Shown here one piece after another: positions 20,389 through 26,023 of a stretch of 32,720 bases of DNA (position 1 is its first letter; each line of letters begins with the position of its first letter). The notes under the pieces were generated by a model. It was not told the DNA's origin and did not search any database. It saw nothing but the letters and a program-made list of their open reading frames with translations. A program made the translations under genes and the position numbers. This DNA comes from Caloramator sp. (GTDB lineage Bacteria; Bacillota; Clostridia; Clostridiales; Caloramatoraceae): the NCBI GenBank assembly GCA_026417075.1, contig JAOADY010000167.1, positions 1-32,720 on the forward strand, written 5' to 3'.

Positions 20389-20418
20389 TTTACAAAGGAA
20401 AAGATTCAATATTATAAT
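20389..20418 (+). promoter_or_regulatory. Sigma-A promoter candidate without an annotated gene
   Basis: TTTACA (20389-20394) and TATAAT (20413-20418) are separated by 18 bases, an almost consensus sigma-A promoter on the plus strand. The predicted start is near 20425. The only thing downstream before the convergent gene at 20585 is the 33-codon ORF at 20456. Confidence 0.5.
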
Positions 20419-20455
20419 GATTTTCTATATATTTTTCACAGGAAGAAGGGTTAGT

Positions 20456-20557
20456 GTGAAACAAATAATTAAAAAATTTAATATCTATATAAACTTATCG
20501 CATTTGTTTCATGCTTTCGTTGTGGCTATTTTTAGTTATGTCCTGTTACTTATTTAA
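20456..20557 (+). CDS. Possible 33-aa hydrophobic peptide
   Basis: Downstream of a good promoter, GAAGAAGGG (20442-20450) lies five bases before GTG 20456. The frame encodes a lysine-rich start (MKQIIKKFN) followed by one continuous hydrophobic segment to the end (HAFVVAIFSYVLLLI). This is the layout of small membrane peptides and of many type I toxins. A perfect 10-bp inverted repeat, TGAAACAAAT (20457-20466) with ATTTGTTTCA (20502-20511), would fold the start region. No terminator or antisense RNA promoter is evident. It could also be chance in AT-rich DNA or an untranslated small RNA. Confidence 0.3.
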   Translation: MKQIIKKFNIYINLSHLFHAFVVAIFSYVLLLI

Positions 20558-20584
20558 GATATGTTATTAACAATTAAAATAAAT

Positions 20585-22057
20585 TTATTCAGCAAAAATT
20601 AAAGAGTCGTCAGGTGAATTATTAATATTATCGATTTTTGGGGGAATTTTATTTTCATTATTATCTACATAATCTATTATTTGGTTGAAATAATGAAGGA
20701 AGATGTAGCTTGAGTAGAAGGAATAAAAACTGTAAAATTGTCTTGAAAGAGTAAGTGAAGTAGGATATTTTTTATATGATGTTCTAAAACTTTTAATAAA
20801 TACAGGAGCTTTTCCTGAAGCATATATGTCAGGCAATTCTTTAATATTTATATTATGACCTTTAAAATACATATCGCTGCTTGAGATGCTTTGCATTATA
20901 TTTGAATTTTCAATAGAAGCACTATAAAAGTCTGTAATCATTTTTAAAGTTTGTTCACTATCAGTAGTAGAATATACTAAAAACATACATTTTAAAATTT
21001 CACAGATATCTCTGATAGAGTAACTTATTTTAGAATAATCATCGTATATAAAAAGAGAATATACAGGATCATATAGATCTAAAAGAATATTATATGTTTT
21101 AAAAGCAGCATCTTTAAATTTTTCAATTTTAGTTTCAAAATAGCCTTCAAGAAGAGCTGAAACGGTTTTAAAATGAGTAATTACTGAAGTAACTGAAGTA
21201 TCAATTCCTCCTCTTTCTACTTCTCCGGTAATTTTTATTCTGGATTCAAGTTCTGCACAAAGCAAAGAAACTAAAAGCCTGTATTTTTCCTTTCTTTCTA
21301 TGTCCTCTTCTAAAGCTATACATCGAGCAAAGGATGATATAGCAAGGCTGAGTTCCTTCGATGACAACTCAAATATTTCGTTGCAGTTATTAAATAAAAA
21401 ATCAAAAAGATTATTTAAGTCGATATTGTATTTATCTGTCTTTGAAGAAATGCTATCATTACTGCTTTTAGAAGAAGATTTATAAAGGAACAAAAGAGCT
21501 TCATGCATAAAAATTTGATCTATGAGTTTTGCTTCCTTTTGAATAGGTTTTATTTTAAGTTCCTCTTCGAAATTTTTTGTTTTATCCTCAACAGATATAA
21601 AAAGCCCGTCTTCATTTCTCATATATGCAGTTGAAAAATCATAGTAATTTTGAGCAGTTAAAATCATTAAATATGATAAAAAATCATCTTTAGGTTCAAT
21701 AAATTCCATAGTTTTTAAAAGACCTAATATAGCATAGGCCTGAGAAGCAGGGAGGATTGTTTTATTAAAACTATTAGGATTCCACATATATTTGTGCTCT
21801 CTATCCCAATTGGATATATCTAAAAGAGGCTTGCCTTTTTTGTATGAACATTTTAAGAGTATTATGTCTTCTGATGTGTTGTTAAATTTTTCCGACGATT
21901 CAATAGGATTTAAAATTCTTTTAATATCTTTCACATCCCCAAATTGACATATACCGGCACCTGAGTAGAGTATTCCCCATTTAATATTATCAACGCTCAT
22001 ACAGCACAGCTTAATGGAAGTGTTTAATAAATCGATGTTTTTTTGATGGTCTTGCAA
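20585..22057 (-). CDS. Uncharacterised 490-aa protein
   Basis: I do not recognise this protein. It looks soluble and largely helical, with no signal peptide. Pairs of helices recur, including ILPASQAYAILGLLKTMEFI, DDFLSYLMILTAQNYYDF, KLIDQIFMHEALLFLY and ELSLAISSFARCIALEE. Together with YMRNEDGLF this gives it the feel of an alpha/alpha toroid, but I cannot name a family. A serine-rich linker (SSSKSSNDSISSKTDK) lies near residue 195-210, and the C-terminus is acidic. The start is TTG 22057, with AGGTGGTG (22063-22070) upstream. It is divergent from the HypE-like gene, and a perfect palindrome lies between them. Confidence 0.8.
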   Translation of the reverse strand: MQDHQKNIDLLNTSIKLCCMSVDNIKWGILYSGAGICQFGDVKDIKRILNPIESSEKFNNTSEDIILLKCSYKKGKPLLDISNWDREHKYMWNPNSFNKTILPASQAYAILGLLKTMEFIEPKDDFLSYLMILTAQNYYDFSTAYMRNEDGLFISVEDKTKNFEEELKIKPIQKEAKLIDQIFMHEALLFLYKSSSKSSNDSISSKTDKYNIDLNNLFDFLFNNCNEIFELSSKELSLAISSFARCIALEEDIERKEKYRLLVSLLCAELESRIKITGEVERGGIDTSVTSVITHFKTVSALLEGYFETKIEKFKDAAFKTYNILLDLYDPVYSLFIYDDYSKISYSIRDICEILKCMFLVYSTTDSEQTLKMITDFYSASIENSNIMQSISSSDMYFKGHNINIKELPDIYASGKAPVFIKSFRTSYKKYPTSLTLSRQFYSFYSFYSSYIFLHYFNQIIDYVDNNENKIPPKIDNINNSPDDSLIFAE

Positions 22058-22111
22058 AATTTACACCACCTATGATAATAATTCCTTATATTTATTTTAT
22101 GTATGGTGGAC

Positions 22112-22125
22112 ATGTAAATTTACAT
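22112..22125. promoter_or_regulatory. 14-bp perfect palindrome between divergent genes
   Basis: ATGTAAATTTACAT is a perfect palindrome in the 141-base divergent gap. On the minus strand its right half supplies TTTACA, a plausible -35 for the 490-residue gene. It ends 20 bases before the -35 of the plus-strand promoter. That position is right for an operator controlling the minus-strand gene. This is inference from layout; no cognate regulator is visible. Confidence 0.4.
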
Positions 22126-22145
22126 AGAATTATAAATTTATTAAT

Positions 22146-22174
22146 TTGTCATCTTGTTGTTATATATGTATAAT
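22146..22174 (+). promoter_or_regulatory. Sigma-A promoter for the HypE-like gene
   Basis: TTGTCA (22146-22151), 17 bases, TATAAT (22169-22174). Five of six and six of six consensus bases at ideal spacing. Transcription should start near 22181, with the GGAGG ribosome binding site at 22187-22191 close behind. Confidence 0.8.
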
Positions 22175-22198
22175 ATATTTGGAAATGGAGGTTTTAAA

Positions 22199-23179
22199 AT
22201 GAAGTGTGGTAAACTTCCCAATGATGTGCTTGAGGATATAATAATTTCAAGCATAAAGAAAAAAAATAAAGATATTTTTGTAGGTCCTAAAGTTGGAGAG
22301 GACTGCTCAATAGTAGATTTTGACAATGAGGTTTTAGTTTTAACTACAGATCCTGTAACGGCAGCACAAAATGATGCAGGAAGAATAGGTATACATATAT
22401 GTTGCAACGATATTGCTTCTTCAGGGGTTGCTCCCTTAGGAGTTCTTGTTACGATACTGGTGCCTCCAAGTAGTACAATTGATGATATTAAAAAAGTTAT
22501 GAATGAAATAAACGAAACCTGTGAAGAATTAAATATAGATGTTCTAGGAGGGCATACGGAGATAACTGATGCCGTAAATAGAATAGTACTTTCAATAACT
22601 GCAATAGGAAAGAGTAAAGGAAAAAGATATGTTACAACTGGAGGAGCAAAAACAGGAGATGATGTCATAATTACAGGTAATATTGCTGCTGAGGGTACTG
22701 CGATAATTGCAAAGGATTATTATGAGAAGTTGAAAGTTAAAATAAATGAAGAAATTCTTTTAAGAGCTCAAAATCTTATAAAAGATATCAGCGTTGTAAA
22801 AACAGGTTTGATTGCAGGAGAATTTGGAATAAATGCTATGCACGATGCTACAGAGGGTGGAGTGCTTGGAGCAATTTGGGAAGTGGCACAGAGCAGCGGC
22901 AAGGGAGTTTATGTTTATGAAGATAAAATAACTATACAAGAAGAAACTAGGATTATATGTGAGACTTTAAATTTAGACCCCTTGAGATTAATATCTAGCG
23001 GATGTATGATAATTACTTGCAGCAATGGAGAGGAGCTTATTAAAAAGCTGCATGATAATAAAATAAAAGCTTGCATAGCAGGAAAAATAATAGATGAGGG
23101 GAAAATAATTTTATCAAAGGGTAAAGAAAGGGAATTATCTCCTCCTGATTCGGATGAAATCTATAAATTAAATCTTTGA
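22199..23179 (+). CDS. HypE/PurM-superfamily protein (AIR synthase-related)
   Basis: A 326-residue ATP-binding protein of the PurM/HypE/ThiL/SelD fold. The N-terminal half has GPKVGEDCSIVDFDNEVLVLTTDPV and the metal/ATP motif NDIASSGVAPLGVLVTILVPP. GGHTEITDAVNR and the Gly-rich HDATEGGVLGAIWEV follow. The overall layout is closest to HypE, the hydrogenase maturation factor. However, HypE ends in an invariant Cys that carries the cyanide precursor, and this protein ends DEIYKLNL without it. No hyp genes are nearby, so a hydrogenase role is unlikely and the substrate is unknown. GGAGG is seven bases before ATG 22199; upstream in-frame starts lie in the promoter. Confidence 0.85.
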   Translation: MKCGKLPNDVLEDIIISSIKKKNKDIFVGPKVGEDCSIVDFDNEVLVLTTDPVTAAQNDAGRIGIHICCNDIASSGVAPLGVLVTILVPPSSTIDDIKKVMNEINETCEELNIDVLGGHTEITDAVNRIVLSITAIGKSKGKRYVTTGGAKTGDDVIITGNIAAEGTAIIAKDYYEKLKVKINEEILLRAQNLIKDISVVKTGLIAGEFGINAMHDATEGGVLGAIWEVAQSSGKGVYVYEDKITIQEETRIICETLNLDPLRLISSGCMIITCSNGEELIKKLHDNKIKACIAGKIIDEGKIILSKGKERELSPPDSDEIYKLNL

Positions 23180-23196
23180 AACTTAAAATTCTCAAA

Positions 23197-23279
23197 GTAG
23201 TAAAAACTACGTTTTCTTGTACTAAAACAAAGTACTATTTGTAAAATATTTTGAAAAAGTAAAAGTTTTTTACTTTTTT
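23197..23279 (+). terminator. Three consecutive hairpins, probable terminator region
   Basis: Between the HypE-like gene and rph are GTAGT-AAAA-ACTAC (23197-23210, then GTTTTCTTG) and GTACT-7-AGTAC (23219-23235). The third is an 11-bp AT stem, AAAAAGTAAAA with TTTTACTTTTT (23254-23278). Each is weak alone. The first is followed by a T-rich run and the last has T-rich arms, so together they may end the upstream transcript. Confidence 0.4.
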
Positions 23280-23300
23280 ATAAGTTAAGGGAGGATATAA

Positions 23301-24089
23301 ATGGCAAGAATTGATGGAAGACAAAGCAATGAGATAAGACCATATAAAATTACTAGAAATTATATAATGCATGCTGAGGGTTCTGTGCTTGTTGAATCAG
23401 GAAATACTAAGGTTATTTGTACGGCATCTATCGAAGATAAAGTTCCACCATTTTTAAAAGGAACAGGAGAAGGATGGATAACCTGTGAATATGGTATGAT
23501 TCCAAGGTCAACTCATATAAGAAAAGCAAGGGAAGTAAGCAAGGGAAGAGTTGATGGAAGGACAGCAGAGATACAAAGAATTATAGGAAGAGCATTAAGA
23601 TCTGTTGTTGATTTAAAATTAATTGGAGAGAGGACTATTTGGATAGATTGTGATGTTATACAAGCAGATGGAGGAACAAGAACTGCTTCTATAACAGGAG
23701 CTTTTGTAGCCCTTGTTGATGCGGTAAACAAGTTAGACAGCACTGTTAATTTTTCAGTATATCCTATAAAAAGTTATGTCGCGGCTGTAAGCGTTGGAGT
23801 TGTGGATGATGAAGTTTTAACCGATCTTTGTTTCGAGGAAGATTCAAAGGCAAGAGTAGATATGAACGTTGTTATGACGGATAAGGGGCAGTTTGTTGAA
23901 ATACAAGGAACTGGAGAGGATAGTCCATTTAGTAGAGAAGAGCTTGATAAATTACTTTTGTATGCAAAGGAAGGAATAGAGAATTTAATAGCAATACAAA
24001 AGGATTCTCTCGGAGATGGGGGTAAAAGAATAGGCACTGGAGGAGAAAGTAATGAAATTAGAGAAAATAATAATAGCCAGCAACAATAA
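23301..24089 (+). CDS. rph: Ribonuclease PH
   Basis: A phosphate-dependent 3' exoribonuclease that trims tRNA 3' ends. Of its 262 residues, the core through about residue 240 matches the family: [17 protein letters not shown], the [22 protein letters not shown] stretch, [19 protein letters not shown] and [16 protein letters not shown]. The C-terminus is extended slightly because its end overlaps rdgB by 38 bases. GGGAGG precedes the ATG. rph-rdgB-phosphodiesterase is a recurrent Firmicute arrangement, and here it lies directly upstream of a tRNA array, whose transcripts are its substrates. Confidence 0.96.
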   Translation: MARIDGRQSNEIRPYKITRNYIMHAEGSVLVESGNTKVICTASIEDKVPPFLKGTGEGWITCEYGMIPRSTHIRKAREVSKGRVDGRTAEIQRIIGRALRSVVDLKLIGERTIWIDCDVIQADGGTRTASITGAFVALVDAVNKLDSTVNFSVYPIKSYVAAVSVGVVDDEVLTDLCFEEDSKARVDMNVVMTDKGQFVEIQGTGEDSPFSREELDKLLLYAKEGIENLIAIQKDSLGDGGKRIGTGGESNEIRENNNSQQQ

Positions 24090-24657
24090 TCATAAAGTAG
24101 ATGAGATAAAAAACATTTTAAATGGCTTTTGCGATGAAATTTTATCTTTAAAAGAAGCCGGAATAGATTGTGAAATAGAAGAAAATGGAACAACCTTTGA
24201 AGAAAATGCGTATATAAAGGCAAAAACTATAGCAGATTTAACAGGACTTCCATGTATTGCAGATGATTCAGGTCTTGAAGTTGATGCTTTAAACGGTGCT
24301 CCCGGAGTATATTCTGCAAGATTTGCTGGAGAACATGGAAATTATAAAAAAAATAATGAAAAATTGTTATCGCTTTTAAAGGGAGTTCCAAAGGGAAAAA
24401 GAGGGGCAAGATTTGTAACAGCTATTGTTCTTGTAACGCCTGATGGAGATAAAGTATTTGCAAGAGGAGAAATAAGAGGTATAATAACTGAAAAAGAATT
24501 AGGTAGTAATGGATTTGGATATGATCCTTTGTTTTTAGTTGAAGATATTAATAAAACCTTTGCTCAGCTAAGTTCGGATGAAAAAAACAGAATTAGTCAT
24601 CGTGCAAGGGCGTTGAAGGATTTACAGGAAAAACTTATTTCTATAGGATTAAGATAG
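24052..24657 (+). CDS. rdgB: Non-canonical purine NTP pyrophosphatase (ITPase/XTPase)
   Basis: It hydrolyses ITP, dITP and XTP to monophosphates and so cleans the nucleotide pool. The 201-residue Ham1/RdgB protein has the phosphate-binding [11 protein letters not shown] start and the metal and catalytic segment [33 protein letters not shown] and SHRARAL follow. It begins at ATG 24052 inside rph in another frame, after GGAGGAGAAAG, which suggests coupled translation. The stop is followed after 12 bases by the next gene. Confidence 0.95.
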   Translation: MKLEKIIIASNNNHKVDEIKNILNGFCDEILSLKEAGIDCEIEENGTTFEENAYIKAKTIADLTGLPCIADDSGLEVDALNGAPGVYSARFAGEHGNYKKNNEKLLSLLKGVPKGKRGARFVTAIVLVTPDGDKVFARGEIRGIITEKELGSNGFGYDPLFLVEDINKTFAQLSSDEKNRISHRARALKDLQEKLISIGLR

Positions 24658-24669
24658 GGGGAAGGTTTT

Positions 24670-25149
24670 GTGCGTATTGGCGTAGTCAGCGATTCCCATC
24701 GGGATTTATATATGTTAGATAAGGCTATAAAAAGTATGGGAAAGTTAGATCTTGTAATACACTTAGGAGATGAATACCGGGATATAATAAAAGTTAATGA
24801 AAAATATAAATTGCCCGTAGAATATGTAAGTGGCAATAATGACTTTGGAGTAGAAAGAATACCTGAGAAAGTATTAAGTATTAATGGAAAAAAAATATTT
24901 ATAACCCATGGACATAGATATAATGTTTATTTTGGACTTGAGAGCCTTTATTTTAAAGCTCTAGAAGCAGGTGCTGAACTTGTTTTATATGGTCATACTC
25001 ATGTTCAAGATATAAATAATAGGAAAAATATATTTTTTTTAAATCCAGGTAGTGTATCAAGACCAAGGGACACAAAACCTGGATGTGCAGTAGTTGATAT
25101 AAATGATACGGGAGATATTGATTTTAATCTTATAAGGCTTGAATATTAG
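24670..25149 (+). CDS. Metallophosphodiesterase, YfcE/MJ0936 family
   Basis: A 159-residue calcineurin-like phosphodiesterase, probably using manganese or nickel. The metal ligands are in order: DSH near residue 8, HLGD (Asp35 region), GNND, THGH and GHTH. Relatives cleave cyclic or phosphodiester test substrates, but their physiological substrates are not settled. The start is GTG 24670 after AGGGGGAAGG. It closes the rph-rdgB transcript. The 115 bases that follow hold the tRNA promoter. Confidence 0.92.
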   Translation: MRIGVVSDSHRDLYMLDKAIKSMGKLDLVIHLGDEYRDIIKVNEKYKLPVEYVSGNNDFGVERIPEKVLSINGKKIFITHGHRYNVYFGLESLYFKALEAGAELVLYGHTHVQDINNRKNIFFLNPGSVSRPRDTKPGCAVVDINDTGDIDFNLIRLEY

Positions 25150-25198
25150 CGTTTGAAGAAGTTTTTAAAATTGAAATATATTTTTTAAAAAAAAGGTA

Positions 25199-25227
25199 TT
25201 GACGATTTACATAATATCCTGTATACT
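25199..25227 (+). promoter_or_regulatory. Strong sigma-A promoter of the tRNA array
   Basis: TTGACG (25199-25204), 17 bases, TATACT (25222-25227). Near-consensus at ideal spacing, 38 bases upstream of the tRNA-Pro gene, as expected for a stable-RNA promoter. Confidence 0.85.
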
Positions 25228-25265
25228 CTATATTGTCGCCGGAAGAAATGACTTAAAAAAGGTTT

Positions 25266-25341
25266 CGGGGTGTGGCGCAGATGGGAGCGCGCGTGGTTTG
25301 GGACCATGAGGTCGCAGGTTCAATCCCTGTCACCCCGACCA
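25266..25341 (+). tRNA. tRNA-Pro (anticodon TGG)
   Basis: A 76-base cloverleaf with acceptor arms CGGGGTG/CACCCCG, anticodon loop TTTGGGA (anticodon TGG), a GGTTCAATCC T-arm and CCA encoded in the gene. One G-T wobble occurs in the anticodon stem. It is the first of six tRNA genes. Confidence 0.95.
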
Positions 25342-25353
25342 TTAAAAAGATTG

Positions 25354-25382
25354 TTGACAAGAACGGCGGAATATGTTATTAT
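25354..25382 (+). promoter_or_regulatory. Second sigma-A promoter inside the tRNA array
   Basis: TTGACA (25354-25359), 17 bases, TATTAT (25377-25382). It lies between tRNA-Pro and tRNA-Gly and would start transcription near 25389, just ahead of the tRNA-Gly gene. Confidence 0.8.
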
Positions 25383-25397
25383 ATTTAAGCTGAATAT

Positions 25398-25471
25398 GCG
25401 GGTGTAACTCAATGGTAGAGTGCCAGTCTTCCAAGCTGGTAACGTGGGTTCGATTCCCATCACCCGCTCCA
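25398..25471 (+). tRNA. tRNA-Gly (anticodon TCC)
   Basis: A 74-base cloverleaf with acceptor GCGGGTG/CACCCGC, anticodon loop CTTCCAA in a CCAGT/GCTGG stem (anticodon TCC), GGTTCGATTCC T-arm and encoded CCA. Confidence 0.95.
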
Positions 25472-25476
25472 TATAT

Positions 25477-25553
25477 GCGCCCATAGCTCAGTTGGATAGA
25501 GCAACGGCCTTCTAAGCCGTGTGCCGGGGGTTCGAATCCCTCTGGGCGCACCA
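25477..25553 (+). tRNA. tRNA-Arg (anticodon TCT)
   Basis: A 77-base cloverleaf with acceptor GCGCCCA/TGGGCGC, anticodon stem ACGGC/GCCGT and loop CTTCTAA (anticodon TCT, reading AGA/AGG, which are frequent codons here). CCA is encoded. The D-loop has the A expected for arginyl-tRNA synthetase recognition. Confidence 0.95.
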
Positions 25554-25568
25554 AAAAAGGCCAGAGAG

Positions 25569-25645
25569 GCGCCCATAGCTCAGCTGGATAGAGTTGCAGA
25601 CTTCGAATCTGAAGGTCGTAGGTTCGAATCCTACTGGGCGCACCA
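25569..25645 (+). tRNA. tRNA-Arg (anticodon TCG)
   Basis: A 77-base cloverleaf with the same acceptor stem as the preceding tRNA-Arg (GCGCCCA/TGGGCGC). The anticodon loop is CTTCGAA, giving anticodon TCG for CGN codons. The anticodon stem GCAGA/TCTGA has a G-A mismatch at its outer pair. CCA is encoded. Many bacteria read CGN with an ACG anticodon instead, so this isoacceptor is worth noting. Confidence 0.9.
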
Positions 25646-25658
25646 GAAAAGAGAATGC

Positions 25659-25734
25659 GGGTCATTAGCTCAGTTGGTAGAGCACCTGACTCTTAATCAG
25701 GGTGTCCTGGGTTCGAGTCCCCGATGGCCCACCA
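25659..25734 (+). tRNA. tRNA-Lys (anticodon CTT), copy 1
   Basis: A 76-base cloverleaf with acceptor GGGTCAT/ATGGCCC (one T-G wobble), anticodon stem CCTGA/TCAGG with loop CTCTTAA (anticodon CTT), and encoded CCA. Confidence 0.95.
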
Positions 25735-25743
25735 AATAAATAC

Positions 25744-25819
25744 GGGCTATTAGCTCAGTTGGTAGAGCACCTGACTCTTAATCAGGGTGTCCTGGGTTCG
25801 AGTCCCCGATAGCCCACCA
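25744..25819 (+). tRNA. tRNA-Lys (anticodon CTT), copy 2
   Basis: A 76-base cloverleaf identical to copy 1 except in the acceptor stem, which is GGGCTAT/ATAGCCC and fully Watson-Crick. Anticodon CTT, CCA encoded. It is the last gene of the array. Confidence 0.95.
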
Positions 25820-25821
25820 GT

Positions 25822-25852
25822 AAGGATCATCAAAAGATGATCCTTTTATTTT
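25822..25852 (+). terminator. Terminator of the tRNA array
   Basis: AAGGATCATC (25822-25831) and GATGATCCTT (25836-25845) form a perfect 10-bp stem with an AAAA loop, followed by TTATTTTT. Confidence 0.93.
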
Positions 25853-25853
25853 T

Positions 25854-25899
25854 GGCTCTATGTCAATAGTTGGGGTGGGCAATTATTCAAATGCCCATC
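25854..25899. repeat. Insertion-end-like repeat, copy 1, with hairpin
   Basis: The 22-base motif at 25854-25875 (GGCTCTATGTCAATAG then TTGGGG) matches copy 2 at 20 of 22 positions. It runs into a hairpin, GGTGGGCA (25874-25881) with TGCCCATC (25892-25899). The GG-initial motif resembles transposon terminal repeats, perhaps of the ISL3 kind, but no transposase is present. I cannot assign a family. Confidence 0.55.
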
Positions 25900-25929
25900 T
25901 TTGCTTGTTTTATAGGTATTTTAATTAAG

Positions 25930-25961
25930 GGCTCTTTGTCAATTGTTGGGGCTACGCCCCA
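25930..25961. repeat. Insertion-end-like repeat, copy 2, with hairpin
   Basis: The motif at 25930-25951 (GGCTCTTTGTCAATTG then TTGGGG) is followed by the perfect hairpin TGGGGC-TAC-GCCCCA (25947-25961). It is in direct orientation with copy 1, 76 bases downstream. It lies in the leader of the sigma-54 activator gene. Confidence 0.55.
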
Positions 25962-26023
25962 GCATTTATTATAGAACCTTTTATGATAAAATAGTAGTAT
26001 ATATTCTGTTTGGAGGGATAAAA

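Noticed and set aside
22141-22668. 175-codon minus-strand frame opposite the HypE-like gene
   Set aside because: It lies mostly antisense to an intact, recognisable gene, is rich in Ser/Phe/Ile as mirror frames are, and has no ribosome binding site.
22199-23179. Selenophosphate synthetase (SelD) as the identity of this gene
   Set aside because: The SelD N-terminal Cys/Sec-Lys active-site segment is missing, and the motif layout fits the HypE group better.
23774-24223. 149-codon minus-strand frame opposite rph and rdgB
   Set aside because: Antisense to two clear genes, Leu/Ser-rich shadow composition, no supporting start signals.
25342-25665. 107-codon minus-strand frame across the tRNA genes
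   Set aside because: It is the antisense of tRNA-Gly and the two tRNA-Arg genes. Peptides such as GAPSRIRTYDLQIR and RPEGFEPPA are well-known false proteins from tRNA antisense.
25521-25739. 72-codon plus-strand frame (APIAQLDRVADF, SLAQLVEHLT)
   Set aside because: It is the sense reading of tRNA-Arg and tRNA-Lys genes, another familiar tRNA translation artefact.
25854-25961. A complete insertion sequence
   Set aside because: The repeats are in direct orientation only 76 bases apart and no transposase frame lies between or beside them.
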